NCBI RefSeq assembly: GCF_937874145.1
Contig: NZ_CALNBI010000355.1
Coordinates: 1-30,487, forward strand
DNA length: 30,487 bases
From: an uncultured Chitinophaga sp.
Lineage (GTDB): Bacteria > Bacteroidota > Bacteroidia > Chitinophagales > Chitinophagaceae
Direction of reading: 5' to 3'
In this document: one piece after another, positions 7,397 through 16,482 of the stretch
Position numbering within the stretch: position 1 is the stretch's first letter
Layout: each line of letters begins with the position of its first letter
Position numbers and translations under genes: made by a program
Notes under the pieces: model-generated
What the model was told of the DNA's origin: nothing
The model's input: the letters and a program-made list of their open reading frames with translations, nothing else
Databases searched by the model: none

Positions 7397-8176
7397 ATGA
7401 ATTACGAAATCAAAACACAGGGCAAATTTAGGTTCATCGAAGAAGGAGAAGGAGAACCGATTATACTTTTGCACGGACTGTTCGGTGCCCTGAGTAATTT
7501 CAGCGGTACTATTGAATATTTCAAGCAGTTCAATAAAGTGGTAATCCCCATGCTGCCCTTGTTTGACCTGAATATCCTGGAAACCTCCGTAGGCGGCCTG
7601 GCCAAATACGTGCATAAATTTATTGAAGCCCGCGACTACAACAACTTCCATCTCATGGGTAACTCCCTGGGAGGGCATGTGGCGCTTGTTTATATCCTGA
7701 AACATCCCGAAAGGGTGAAATCCCTCATCCTTACCGGCAGCTCCGGGCTGTTCGAAAACGGGATGGGCGAAACATACCCCAAGCGCGGCGACTACGAATA
7801 CATCCGGAACAAGACCGCGCTCACTTTTTATGATCCCGCAATGGCCACGAAGGAACTGGTTGACGAAGTATTCGAAATCACCAGCAACCGCCTGAAAGTC
7901 ATCAAGATCATCACCCTCGCCAAATCCGCCATCCGCCACAATCTCGGCGAAGAGCTGACCACCATCAAAACGCCGACGCTCCTCATCTGGGGGCTCAACG
8001 ATACGGTGACGCCGCCCATGGTAGGTGAGGAGTTCAAGAAGCTGATCCCCAATTCCGAACTGCATTTCGTCGACAAATGCGGCCACGCGCCCATGATGGA
8101 AGTGCCCGACGAATTCAACCGGATCATGCACGACTATCTCCAGCGCCTGAACAACAAAGCCGTAGCCGGAGCCTGA
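7397..8176 (+). CDS. Alpha/beta hydrolase
   Basis: This 259-residue cytosolic alpha/beta-fold hydrolase is complete. It has the oxyanion-hole HGLFG (26-30), the nucleophile elbow GNSLGG with Ser90, the acid Asp202 in WGLNDTVTPP, and the base His230 in KCGHAPMMEVP. The cap (about 120-185) is helical. The overall pattern resembles small esterases and C-C hydrolases, but the substrate is not predictable. It lies 66 bases after the CvpA-family gene in the same direction and may be the last gene of that unit. Confidence 0.9.
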   Translation: MNYEIKTQGKFRFIEEGEGEPIILLHGLFGALSNFSGTIEYFKQFNKVVIPMLPLFDLNILETSVGGLAKYVHKFIEARDYNNFHLMGNSLGGHVALVYILKHPERVKSLILTGSSGLFENGMGETYPKRGDYEYIRNKTALTFYDPAMATKELVDEVFEITSNRLKVIKIITLAKSAIRHNLGEELTTIKTPTLLIWGLNDTVTPPMVGEEFKKLIPNSELHFVDKCGHAPMMEVPDEFNRIMHDYLQRLNNKAVAGA

Positions 8177-8289
8177 CAACCGCCCGTCATCGCTGCCGCG
8201 CCATTGCTCCGCGATTCCGTAATTTAAATAGCCCGCCCGCTGGCTATTGGAATATTCTTTGCTATTATTGTAAAAGAAACACGATCTCT

Positions 8290-8952
8290 ATGTTGGTGCA
8301 GGAACTTATATCGACCGTTGTACCGGTGCTGCTGCCGCAGGACACGGGTGCCAAAGCGCTAAGGCTCATGAATGAATTTCATCTGACGCATTTGCCGCTG
8401 GTGGTGGATAATAAGTATGCCTACCTCGTGGAGGAGGATCAGGTGCTGGACTGGGAAGACCCCGACCAGCTGCTGCAATCCTCCGCCCCAGGCACCCTGA
8501 AACCGGCCGTGCCCGAAGGCGCGCACTTCTATGAAGCGCTGAAAGTCTTCTACGACACAAGGATCTCCGCCCTCCCCGTTATTTCCAGGGAAGGGGAATA
8601 TCTCGGCGTGATCACGCGGGAAAACCTGCTGGGCTCACTCGCCCAATATAACGGCGTGAAAGAGCCCGGCGGCGTAGTGGTGCTCGAAATGGAACCCCGC
8701 GACTACAGCCTCAGCGAAATCGCGCGGATCGCCGAAAGCAACGAAGTCACTCTCCTGAGCGTAAATACCCTCACCAATCCCTCTACCGCCCGGCTGGAAG
8801 TGGTGCTCAAAACCAACCGTCAGGAAATGCAGGGCCTCATCGCCACTTTCGAAAGATTCAATTATACCATCAAATACATGTTCAGTGAAGAGTTGGAAGA
8901 AGATCTACTTAAAAAGAACTATGACCTCCTCATGAACTACATCAGCATGTAG
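8290..8952 (+). CDS. CBS domain-containing protein
   Basis: This 220-residue protein has a pair of CBS motifs (about 1-55 and 68-120; note LTHLPLVVD and ISALPVISREGEYLGVITRE) that typically bind adenosyl nucleotides. They are followed by an ACT-like domain (about 127-200) beginning VVVLEMEPRDYSLSEIARI. The arrangement recalls AcuB-type proteins. The frame is open further upstream inside the hydrolase gene, but the ATG at 8290 starts directly at the first CBS unit. It lies 19 bases before the Omp85-like gene and near NAD kinase, so an adenylate-sensing role at the head of the envelope cluster is an inference. Confidence 0.88.
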   Translation: MLVQELISTVVPVLLPQDTGAKALRLMNEFHLTHLPLVVDNKYAYLVEEDQVLDWEDPDQLLQSSAPGTLKPAVPEGAHFYEALKVFYDTRISALPVISREGEYLGVITRENLLGSLAQYNGVKEPGGVVVLEMEPRDYSLSEIARIAESNEVTLLSVNTLTNPSTARLEVVLKTNRQEMQGLIATFERFNYTIKYMFSEELEEDLLKKNYDLLMNYISM

Positions 8953-8971
8953 TCTTCGAAAATGCAACTGT

Positions 8972-10411
8972 TTGCGCACTGTTTTTAACATATCCGGCCT
9001 GTGGCTCTGCCTGCTCGCCGCCCTGCCCGCCCGCGCCCAGGTCGCCGATTCTGCCTCCCAGCCCGCGCCGGAGCAGCTCACGGTCCTGCAAGACACCTCG
9101 TACATCGTTGTGCGGGATATCGTTGTGACCGGTAACAAGCGCACCCGGCGCTCCGTCATCCTCCGCGAAATCGGTATCAAACCCGGAGACACCCTCCGCC
9201 TGCGGAACCTCCAGTCCATCCTCGAAACCAACCGCAAGCAGCTCCTCAACACTTCGCTCTTCCTCAATGTGCTGACCAACGTCAAAGACTGGAACGGCAA
9301 CGAAGCCAACGTGGTGTTCGATGTTTGGGAAAGATGGTACCTCCTCGCATTTCCCGTTTTCAAACTGGCCGACCGGAACTTCAATCAATGGTGGGTGGAG
9401 CAGAAAAAGAGCCTCCGCCGCGTGAACGTGGGCGTCAAAGCCTGGCAGGATAACCTGACCGGGCGGAACGACGAGCTTTATACCGACATTTCCTTCGGTT
9501 ATACCCAGAAATTCGTGCTGGGGTACACGCTGCCGTACATCGACCGGAAGCTGCGGCACGGCATCGGGTTTTCGGCTTCCTTCAGCCGGAACCGCGAAAT
9601 CAATTACATTTCTGAAGACAATAAGCAGCAATTCTTCCGGCAGGACGATTTTCTGCGCCGGCAGATGGCTTTTGGGGTAAGTTATACCTATCGCAAAGCC
9701 ATTTCCACCAGGCACCAGGCGTTTTTGACGTATCACAGCGAGTCTGTGGCGGATTCGGTGGCGAAGCTGAATCCCAATTACCTCGGCGACGGGCGCACAT
9801 CCGTCCATTATGCGGAATTGGTGTACCGGCTGGATTACATCCAGGCGGATAGCTGGCAATACCCGCTGGTGGGGCAATCGTTCCGTGGGGAGGTGTCGAA
9901 AGCAGGCCTGGGGCCTTTAAACGACATCGATTTCGTGAAAATCCGCCTGAAAGGCGCGAAATACTGGCAATTTGCCCCGAAAACGTACGGGGCGGTGAGC
10001 CTCCTGGGGCAGGTGAAGTTCCCGAACGACCTGCCATATGCGGCGTCGCGGGCTCTGGGGTATGGCGACGATTACCTGCGTGGTTTGGAATATTACGTAG
10101 TGGACGGAACGGCGTTCTTCATCCTGAAAAACACCCTGCGGCGGGAATTGCTTAATTTCAAAGTGAGGCTGCCGATCGTGCCGAAGAAATTCAGCAACCT
10201 GCCGGTCCGCGTGCTGGCCAAGGCTTACGGGGATATGGGGTATGGGTATTCGAAACTCGGGCTGCGGGGCGATCTCAGCAACCGGATGTTGTACACCGCC
10301 GGCGTGGGGCTGGATGTCGTGTCTTTTTACGATACCTGCATCCGCTTCGAATACAGTATCAACCAATTGGGAGAAAAAGGACTATTTTTACACGCTAAAC
10401 TGGATATGTAA
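8972..10411 (+). CDS. Omp85/BamA-like outer membrane protein with a single POTRA
   Basis: This 479-residue protein has a signal peptide (about 1-22, ending ARA-QV), one POTRA-like domain (about 44-120; note VRDIVVTGNKRTRRSVILREIGIKPGD with the turn split between strands), and a C-terminal beta-barrel ending in an amphipathic strand. It belongs to the BamA/TamA superfamily but is much shorter than BamA. The start is TTG at 8972, since an ATG at 8962 opens only a short out-of-frame reading frame and no in-frame ATG precedes the signal peptide. Its stop directly abuts the nadK start. The client or transported molecule is unknown. Confidence 0.82.
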   Translation: MRTVFNISGLWLCLLAALPARAQVADSASQPAPEQLTVLQDTSYIVVRDIVVTGNKRTRRSVILREIGIKPGDTLRLRNLQSILETNRKQLLNTSLFLNVLTNVKDWNGNEANVVFDVWERWYLLAFPVFKLADRNFNQWWVEQKKSLRRVNVGVKAWQDNLTGRNDELYTDISFGYTQKFVLGYTLPYIDRKLRHGIGFSASFSRNREINYISEDNKQQFFRQDDFLRRQMAFGVSYTYRKAISTRHQAFLTYHSESVADSVAKLNPNYLGDGRTSVHYAELVYRLDYIQADSWQYPLVGQSFRGEVSKAGLGPLNDIDFVKIRLKGAKYWQFAPKTYGAVSLLGQVKFPNDLPYAASRALGYGDDYLRGLEYYVVDGTAFFILKNTLRRELLNFKVRLPIVPKKFSNLPVRVLAKAYGDMGYGYSKLGLRGDLSNRMLYTAGVGLDVVSFYDTCIRFEYSINQLGEKGLFLHAKLDM

Positions 10412-11302
10412 ATGCATGTAGCCCTTTACAGCCGCGGCTTTGTTAAAGAAGACCTGGAAGATATACAACTGTTGCTGAACGAACTGGCCCGGCAGGAAAT
10501 AGTGCCCGTCGTGTATGAGCCCGTGTACAAGGAGCTCTGCGCGCACATCCAGTTTTCCCCGGATACCGATACTTTTTCCCGCGCCGAAGACCTCGACGGC
10601 CGCATCGAGTTCCTCGTGAGCCTCGGGGGCGATGGTACGCTGCTCGACACGGTGAGCTTCATCCGCGACAAGAATATTCCCGTGATGGGCGTGAATTTCG
10701 GGCGGCTGGGCTTTTTGGCGGGTATCGGGCGGAATGCGGTGCATGAAGTGGTGGACTCCCTTGTCAGCCGCAGCTACGTGGTCGACAAGCGGACTTTGCT
10801 CCACCTCGACGCGAGCACCCCGCTTTTCGGGGATGTGCCCTATGCGCTGAACGAGTTCACGATCCACAAGAAGGATACTTCCGCCATGGTGAAGATCCAT
10901 ACCTACCTGAACGGTGAATTTTTAAATACTTATTGGGCCGACGGGCTCATCGTGGCCACGCCCACCGGTTCTACAGGGTATTCCCTGAGCTGCGGCGGGC
11001 CGATCGTATTCCCCGAAGCGGCGAGCTTCGTGATCACGCCGGTGGCGCCCCACAACCTGAACGTGCGGCCCATCGTGGTGCCCGACGATAATGTGATCTC
11101 TTTTGAGGTGGAGGGCCGGTCGGACCAGTTCATCTGTACCCTGGATTCCCGGATGGAGGTGATCGACAACCGGGTGCAGCTGGCGGTGAAGAAGGAGGAT
11201 TTCACGATTCAACTGTTGCGGCTCAACGAAAGCAATTTTTTACATACGCTGAGAGACAAGCTGTTGTGGGGGATCGACACGCGGAATGCGCGGGGTAAAT
11301 AA
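10412..11302 (+). CDS. nadK: NAD kinase
   Basis: This 296-residue cytosolic enzyme phosphorylates NAD to NADP using ATP. It carries the family signature GGDGT (72-76) with the catalytic Asp, the NE pair (147-148), and the glycine-rich TPTGSTGYSLSCGGP (183-197) that contacts the NAD substrate. The length is normal. The ATG follows the TAA of the Omp85-like gene with no gap, indicating translational coupling. The position inside an envelope-biogenesis block is a gene-order feature rather than evidence for a special function. Confidence 0.96.
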   Translation: MHVALYSRGFVKEDLEDIQLLLNELARQEIVPVVYEPVYKELCAHIQFSPDTDTFSRAEDLDGRIEFLVSLGGDGTLLDTVSFIRDKNIPVMGVNFGRLGFLAGIGRNAVHEVVDSLVSRSYVVDKRTLLHLDASTPLFGDVPYALNEFTIHKKDTSAMVKIHTYLNGEFLNTYWADGLIVATPTGSTGYSLSCGGPIVFPEAASFVITPVAPHNLNVRPIVVPDDNVISFEVEGRSDQFICTLDSRMEVIDNRVQLAVKKEDFTIQLLRLNESNFLHTLRDKLLWGIDTRNARGK

Positions 11303-11312
11303 GGGGGCGGCT

Positions 11313-11320
11313 TATATTTG
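11313..11320 (+). promoter_or_regulatory. Bacteroidota -7 box for the DUF6089-like gene
   Basis: TATATTTG matches TAnnTTTG exactly. It overlaps a TTG codon that could otherwise be read as a start at 11318, which argues for the ATG at 11360 as the real start. No good -33 element is seen. Confidence 0.5.
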
Positions 11321-11359
11321 TCATACCAAAAAGCCCTAAATTACGTTTTACACATATTT

Positions 11360-12223
11360 ATGCTGATCACGCGATTTTTAAGCAAAACAACCGGAATAGC
11401 GGTTCTTTTTTGCGCCGGCTGGCTGAATAAGGCCGTGGCGCAGCAGGAACTGAGTTATGTGGGGGAGCTGGGCTTTACGGCCGGGGCGTCCCATTATTTC
11501 GGGGATCTCAACACTCACGGCGGCTTGAAGTCTCCCAAGCCGGCGGTCGGCATTTTTTACAGGAAATATTTCAATGACTATATCGGCGCCCGGGCCCACT
11601 TTCGGTATATGAACGTGGGGTATTCGGACGTGTACAGCGAAAACGACTTCCAGCGGAAGCGGAACCTCAGCTTCAACTCAAACATATTTGAGTTGGCTTT
11701 GCAGGGGGATTTTAACTTTTTCCGGTTTGAGCCGGGGAGTGATGAGTATCGTTTTTCGCCTTACCTGACGGTGGGGGCTTCGGCGTTTCATTTTAACCCG
11801 TACGCCTATTACGACGACCGTAAGTACTACCTGCAGCCCCTGGGCACCGAGGGGCAGCGTTCGCCGGCATACCCTGACAGGAAGCCATATTCCCTTTATA
11901 ATTTCGCATTTTTGATGGGCGGCGGGGTGAAATACAGCCTGAACCGCCGTTTGAACCTGGGGCTGGAGGTGCTTTTCCGTTTTGCGCAGACGGATTACCT
12001 GGACGATGTGAGCACCACTTATGCGGGGATTTCGAATTTTGCGACCAAGCCCGACGGCAGCAGTACGATCGCCGCCATCCTCCAGGACCGTTCCACCGTT
12101 ACCAGCAACCCTCCCATCGGGGTGGCAGGCCGGCAGCGGGGCAACAGCCGGGATAAAGACCAATTTGCCACTATAGAGCTCACCCTGGGCATCCTTTTCA
12201 CCTCTTACCACTGTAAATTTTAA
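11360..12223 (+). CDS. DUF6089-like outer membrane beta-barrel protein
   Basis: This 287-residue protein has a signal peptide (about 1-27, ending KAVA-QQ) and then alternating aromatic beta-strand segments such as GELGFTAGASHYFGDLN and FRYMNVGYSD, consistent with a small outer-membrane barrel. It resembles the DUF6089 family found upstream of isoprenyl transferase and bamA in many Bacteroidota. The ATG at 11360 was chosen because a TTG at 11318 would fall inside a -7 promoter box and add 14 residues ahead of the signal peptide. Its function is not established, and a role in outer-membrane assembly is suggested only by context. Confidence 0.75.
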   Translation: MLITRFLSKTTGIAVLFCAGWLNKAVAQQELSYVGELGFTAGASHYFGDLNTHGGLKSPKPAVGIFYRKYFNDYIGARAHFRYMNVGYSDVYSENDFQRKRNLSFNSNIFELALQGDFNFFRFEPGSDEYRFSPYLTVGASAFHFNPYAYYDDRKYYLQPLGTEGQRSPAYPDRKPYSLYNFAFLMGGGVKYSLNRRLNLGLEVLFRFAQTDYLDDVSTTYAGISNFATKPDGSSTIAAILQDRSTVTSNPPIGVAGRQRGNSRDKDQFATIELTLGILFTSYHCKF

Positions 12224-12252
12224 CCCCCTAACCCTCTGCGGACGGCACTTCC

Positions 12253-12272
12253 CGTTAAAACTACGTTAAAAC
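12253..12272 (+). repeat. Short direct repeat upstream of the uppS promoter
   Basis: CGTTAAAAC occurs at 12253-12261 and again at 12264-12272, an 11-bp period of about one helical turn. It lies just upstream of the -33 region and could be a regulator site, but two short copies may also be chance. Confidence 0.4.
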
Positions 12273-12314
12273 GGCCCGCCCCCCTTTGCAGGAAAGGCCA
12301 TAAAGTTATTTTTG

Positions 12315-12322
12315 TATCTTTG
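12315..12322 (+). promoter_or_regulatory. Bacteroidota -7 box for uppS-bamA
   Basis: TATCTTTG matches TAnnTTTG exactly and lies 41 bases before the uppS start. TTTG at 12285-12288 is a possible -33 element, but the 26-base spacing is longer than the usual 19-21. Confidence 0.6.
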
Positions 12323-12363
12323 CACACTTTTAGTAAATCTGTATTAATACGCCTGATTTAGTC

Positions 12364-13125
12364 ATGAGTTTGAAGGATCAATTAGACCTGCAACGACTGC
12401 CCCGACACATCGCCATTATCATGGACGGTAACGGCCGATGGGCCAAGGAGCGGGGTCAGGACCGGCTGTATGGGCATCATCAGGGAGTGGAAAGTGTGCG
12501 TGATATCGTGGAGGGTTGTGCCGAATTAGGCATAGAATACCTGACACTGTACGCATTTTCTACCGAAAACTGGGACCGCCCGGTTTACGAAGTCAACGGC
12601 ATTATGGAGCTGTTGGTGACTACTATCCGTAAAGAAGTGGACACCCTCAACCGCAATAATATCCGGCTGCATGTGATTGGCGACATGAACATGCTGCCCC
12701 CCCATTGCCAGCGAGAACTGGAGGAAGCACGCGAAATCACGGCCCCGAATGCGGGCCTGAATCTCGTCATGGCCCTCAGCTACAGTTCCCGTTGGGAAAT
12801 TTTGGAAGCCGTGCGCGCCATCGCACGGGATGCGAAAGAAGGAAAAATCAATCCGGAAGATATCAACCACGAAAGCTGGTCCAAATATCTCAGTACCTCC
12901 CAACTGCCAGATCCCGAGCTGATGATCAGGACCTCAGGGGAACACCGTATCAGCAATTTCCTTTTGTACCAGATCGCCTATGCGGAACTGTATTTCACCA
13001 ATACCCGCTGGCCCGACTTCCGCAAGGAAAATCTTTACGAAGCCATCCTTAATTATCAAAACAGAGAACGTAGATTCGGCAAAACAAGCGAACAAATACA
13101 GCAGAATGAAGAAATTGTTTCCTAA
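12364..13125 (+). CDS. uppS: Isoprenyl transferase (undecaprenyl diphosphate synthase)
   Basis: This 253-residue cis-prenyltransferase condenses isopentenyl diphosphate onto farnesyl diphosphate to make the C55 carrier lipid of cell-wall and O-antigen synthesis. The signature HIAIIMDGNGRWAK (15-28) contains the metal-binding Asp21. LTLYAFSTENWDRP (60-73) and the C-terminal RTSGEHRISNFLLYQ, with conserved arginines for diphosphate binding, are also present. The length is normal. Its last 20 bases overlap the start of bamA, so the two are translationally linked, and a -7 box precedes it. Confidence 0.96.
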   Translation: MSLKDQLDLQRLPRHIAIIMDGNGRWAKERGQDRLYGHHQGVESVRDIVEGCAELGIEYLTLYAFSTENWDRPVYEVNGIMELLVTTIRKEVDTLNRNNIRLHVIGDMNMLPPHCQRELEEAREITAPNAGLNLVMALSYSSRWEILEAVRAIARDAKEGKINPEDINHESWSKYLSTSQLPDPELMIRTSGEHRISNFLLYQIAYAELYFTNTRWPDFRKENLYEAILNYQNRERRFGKTSEQIQQNEEIVS

Positions 13126-15847
13126 AAGCCTACTGGCCGTAGTTTTATGTTGCAGCGCGGGGTTAACTGTGCGTGCCCAACAAAGGGATACGGTACCGCT
13201 GCCGAGCCAACCGGCAGACATCAGCCCCTGGTCCCTGGGCAACCCACAACAGTACGAGATTGCCGATATCGCCGTTACCGGCACCGAATTTCTCGACAAA
13301 TCCCTCCTCCTGTCCCTCTCCGGCCTTAATGTGGGCGACAAGGTAGTGCTGCCCGGCGACCACTTCGCCAAGGCTATCCAGGCACTCTGGGGACAACGAC
13401 TTTTTTCCAACATCGCCATTTACATCAACAAAATCGAAGGAGACAAAATCTGGCTGGAAATCACCCTCGTGGAAAAGCCCCGCATGTCCAACTTCTACTG
13501 GAAAGGCATTAAAAAAACCGATGGCGATGAGCTGGCCACCAAGGCCGCTATCCGCAAAGGCTCCGTGGTAACGGAAGCCATGCAGCAGAATACGTATAAC
13601 GTTATCCGTAAATACTACGCCGACAAGGGCTACCGCAACGTATCCATGAAAATGGACATCCGCAAGGATCCCCCGCCGGCCATCAACTCCGCTACCGTGT
13701 ACTTCATCGTGGACAAAGGCCACAAGGTGAAGGTGAACGACATCAACATCGTCCACAACTATAACGTAGGCGATAACACGATCAAAAAGAAAATGAAGGG
13801 TACCAAGGAGCTGAGCCGTTTCACCCTTTATCCGGACAATGCTACGGCCTGGGTCGACAGCATGGCCACCACCGACAATTACTGGAAGGAAATGGGTTAC
13901 CTTTCCGCTACCCGCACCCTCCAGAAGCTTGATCCCTACTTCCGCTTCCACCTCTTCTCTTCTGCCAAGTTCAACGATACCAAATACGAGGAAGACAAGG
14001 AAAAGATCATCGCTTACTACAACTCCAAAGGCCACCGCGATTTCCAGATCGTGGACGACACGCTGTATAACAACGCCAAAGGAAACCTGAACATCGAAAT
14101 GAAGGTGGACGAAGGCAAGAAATATTACTTCGGGACCATCACCTGGCGCGGTAACTCCGTGTACAGCGATACCATCCTCTCGCGCGCGATGGGCATCCGC
14201 AAGGGAGACGTGTACAACCTGGAACTGCTGAACAAACGCCTCGGAACGCCTCCCGGCCCCGAAGGTGGCGACATCAGCTCGCTGTATATGGACGACGGTT
14301 ACCTCTTCTTCCAGGTAGACCCTGTGGAGATCGGCATCCGCGGCGATACCATCGACTTCGAGATCCGTATGCAGGAAGGCCCCCAGGCTACCATCAAAGA
14401 CATCCGCATCGCGGGTAACGAAAAAACCAACGAGCACGTGATCCGCCGCGAACTGCGGACCATGCCCGGCGATAAATTCAGCCGCCAGAACCTCATCCGT
14501 TCACAGCGCGAAATTTCCCAGCTCGGCTTCTTCAACCCGGAAACCATCGGCATCAACCCTGTTCCCAACGTACAGGAAGGGACAGTGGACATCGATTATA
14601 AAGTGGAAGAAAGAGCGAACGACCAGCTGGAGCTTTCCGCAGGCTGGGGCGGGTATATCGGTCTGACCGGCACCCTCGGCGTAACGTTCAACAACTTCTC
14701 GCTGCGCAACATCTTCAGAAAGGAAACCTGGGACCCGCTGCCTTCCGGCGACGGCCAGAAGCTGAGCGTGCGTATATCCTCCAACGGTAAGGCTTACCGC
14801 TCCTACAACTTCTCGTTCACCGAGCCCTGGCTCGGCGGGAAGAAGCGTAACCCCTTCTCCGTGAGCTTCTATAGTACTTACCAAAACCCGAATGCCTTCG
14901 CGGAATATTATAATATGCCCGTGGCCAACAAAGGCGCCTACTTCCGGGTACTTGGTGGTTCCGTTTCTATCGGTAAGCAGCTGAAATGGCCCGACGACTT
15001 CTTCTCCCTCATGTACTCCCTGAACTATCAGCGCTACCAGCTGAAAGATTTCAACTACTTCGGGATGGAAGGCTTCGACAACGGTACGGCTAACAACCTT
15101 TCGCTGCGCCTGACCCTGGCCCGTTCTTCGGTTGACCAGCAGATCTTCCCGCGCAGTGGTTCCAGCTTCATGCTGTTCGGCCAGTTCACGCCGCCTTACT
15201 CGGTGCTGAACCCCGACAAGGATTACAAGTCCCTGCCGATCGCGGAGCAGTTCAAATTCATCGAATACCAGAAATACCGCCTGAACGCAGAATGGTACGT
15301 TCCCCTTTCCCGCCCGCGCGGCACCGACAATAAGTCGCTGGTACTGAAGGTGGCTGCCAAGTTTGGTTATGTGGGTTCTTATAATAACCGCACCACGCTT
15401 TCGCCCTTCGGCCGCTTCGAGCTGGGTGGCGACGGTTTGAGCAACTTCGCGGTGTATGACCGTGATATCATCTCGCAGCGCGGTTACCCGGTATATTACA
15501 CTTCCAATCCGAAGCTCAATCCGGAAAGCGGTGCGCCGCCGGCAGGGTATTCCGGTTTCTCGATGTTTAATAAATATGTCGTGGAACTGCGTTATCCCTT
15601 CAGCCTCAACCCGAGCTCCACGATCTTCGGCCTGATGTTCCTCGAAGCCGCCAACGGTTACCAGGATATCAAGGAATACGATCCGTTCCGCCTCCGCCGG
15701 TCAGTTGGTCTGGGTGCGCGGTTCTATCTCCCCATGTTCGGTCTGCTCGGCTTCGACTATGGCATAGGTTTGGATAGATTAAGGCCCGGAGGCGGTATGA
15801 AGGACGCAGCTAAATTCACCTTCATGCTGGGCTTTGAGCCGGAATAA
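13106..15847 (+). CDS. bamA: Outer membrane protein assembly factor BamA
   Basis: This 913-residue Omp85 protein is the core of the machinery that folds barrels into the outer membrane. A signal peptide (about 1-24, ending VRA-QQ) is followed by several POTRA repeats (about 45-460) and a C-terminal 16-strand barrel domain (about 510-913). The conserved loop-6 motif appears as QRGY (791-794) in place of the usual (V/I)RGF. The ATG at 13106 gives a proper signal peptide; the open frame upstream lies inside uppS. It overlaps uppS by 20 bases and is followed by two OmpH/Skp genes, the usual Bacteroidota order. Confidence 0.94.
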   Translation: MKKLFPKSLLAVVLCCSAGLTVRAQQRDTVPLPSQPADISPWSLGNPQQYEIADIAVTGTEFLDKSLLLSLSGLNVGDKVVLPGDHFAKAIQALWGQRLFSNIAIYINKIEGDKIWLEITLVEKPRMSNFYWKGIKKTDGDELATKAAIRKGSVVTEAMQQNTYNVIRKYYADKGYRNVSMKMDIRKDPPPAINSATVYFIVDKGHKVKVNDINIVHNYNVGDNTIKKKMKGTKELSRFTLYPDNATAWVDSMATTDNYWKEMGYLSATRTLQKLDPYFRFHLFSSAKFNDTKYEEDKEKIIAYYNSKGHRDFQIVDDTLYNNAKGNLNIEMKVDEGKKYYFGTITWRGNSVYSDTILSRAMGIRKGDVYNLELLNKRLGTPPGPEGGDISSLYMDDGYLFFQVDPVEIGIRGDTIDFEIRMQEGPQATIKDIRIAGNEKTNEHVIRRELRTMPGDKFSRQNLIRSQREISQLGFFNPETIGINPVPNVQEGTVDIDYKVEERANDQLELSAGWGGYIGLTGTLGVTFNNFSLRNIFRKETWDPLPSGDGQKLSVRISSNGKAYRSYNFSFTEPWLGGKKRNPFSVSFYSTYQNPNAFAEYYNMPVANKGAYFRVLGGSVSIGKQLKWPDDFFSLMYSLNYQRYQLKDFNYFGMEGFDNGTANNLSLRLTLARSSVDQQIFPRSGSSFMLFGQFTPPYSVLNPDKDYKSLPIAEQFKFIEYQKYRLNAEWYVPLSRPRGTDNKSLVLKVAAKFGYVGSYNNRTTLSPFGRFELGGDGLSNFAVYDRDIISQRGYPVYYTSNPKLNPESGAPPAGYSGFSMFNKYVVELRYPFSLNPSSTIFGLMFLEAANGYQDIKEYDPFRLRRSVGLGARFYLPMFGLLGFDYGIGLDRLRPGGGMKDAAKFTFMLGFEPE

Positions 15848-15900
15848 GAAAATTATTATATATTGCGAAGCCTGTTTTTCGCTTAAAAACATTACGACCG

Positions 15901-16416
15901 ATGAAAAGAATCTTAATTACCATGATTTTAGTGCTGGGTGCCTTCGGAGGCGCTTTCGCACAGCGGTATTGTGTAATTGATACGAAATACATCCTGGAAA
16001 GCATTCCCGACTACAAAGACGCGCAGAAGAAGCTCGACGCGGTAGCGGAACAGTGGCAGAAGGAAATCGACGCCCAGTTCCAGGAAGTGGACAAGATGTA
16101 CAAATCCTACCAGGCAGAGGCGGTAATGCTGACCGACGATCTGAAAAGGAAGCGTGAAGATGAGATCATCGCCCGCGAAAAAGAAGCCAAAGACCTGCAG
16201 AAGAAAAGATTCGGATACGAAGGCGACCTGTTCAAGAAGCGTGAAGAGCTCGTGAAACCCATCCAGGACAAGATTTACAACGCCGTACAGAAGCTGGCTA
16301 CCAGCAGGATGTACGACTTTGTACTAGACAAGTCCGGCGGTATCACGGTGATTTTCGCCGACCCGAAACTGGACAAGAGCGAAGAGATTTTGAAAGCGTT
16401 GGGTGTCAACAAATGA
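15901..16416 (+). CDS. OmpH/Skp family periplasmic chaperone, copy 1
   Basis: This 171-residue protein has a signal peptide (about 1-20, ending AFA-QR) and the OmpH/Skp layout: a short beta core at each end (YCVIDTKYILESIPDYK near the N-terminus, MYDFVLDKSGGITVIFADP near the C-terminus) joined by a long charged coiled coil (about 45-130). Skp proteins form trimers that hold unfolded outer-membrane proteins in the periplasm before delivery to BamA. It lies 53 bases after bamA and 66 before a second family member. Confidence 0.92.
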   Translation: MKRILITMILVLGAFGGAFAQRYCVIDTKYILESIPDYKDAQKKLDAVAEQWQKEIDAQFQEVDKMYKSYQAEAVMLTDDLKRKREDEIIAREKEAKDLQKKRFGYEGDLFKKREELVKPIQDKIYNAVQKLATSRMYDFVLDKSGGITVIFADPKLDKSEEILKALGVNK

Positions 16417-16482
16417 TCCCTTGAGACAACAGACCTATAAAAATTAAACATTCTACATTCTTTTAAACAACTAGACAACATC

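Noticed and set aside
8247..8270. Possible promoter TTG/TATTATTG before the CBS gene
   Set aside because: The spacing is 13 bases against the expected 19-21, and the -7 box has a mismatch.
1783..13125. Functional link between the terpene synthase and uppS
   Set aside because: They are about 10 kb apart on opposite strands. UppS makes the long cis-prenyl carrier lipid, not the all-trans substrates of class I cyclases.
13163..14437. Long minus-strand open frame opposite bamA
   Set aside because: It is a shadow of the BamA POTRA coding region, with biased His/Val/Asp composition and no domain pattern.
15868..15885. Possible terminator hairpin after bamA (GCGAA/TTCGC)
   Set aside because: The stem has only 5 pairs and no T run follows; the ompH genes downstream appear to belong to the same unit.
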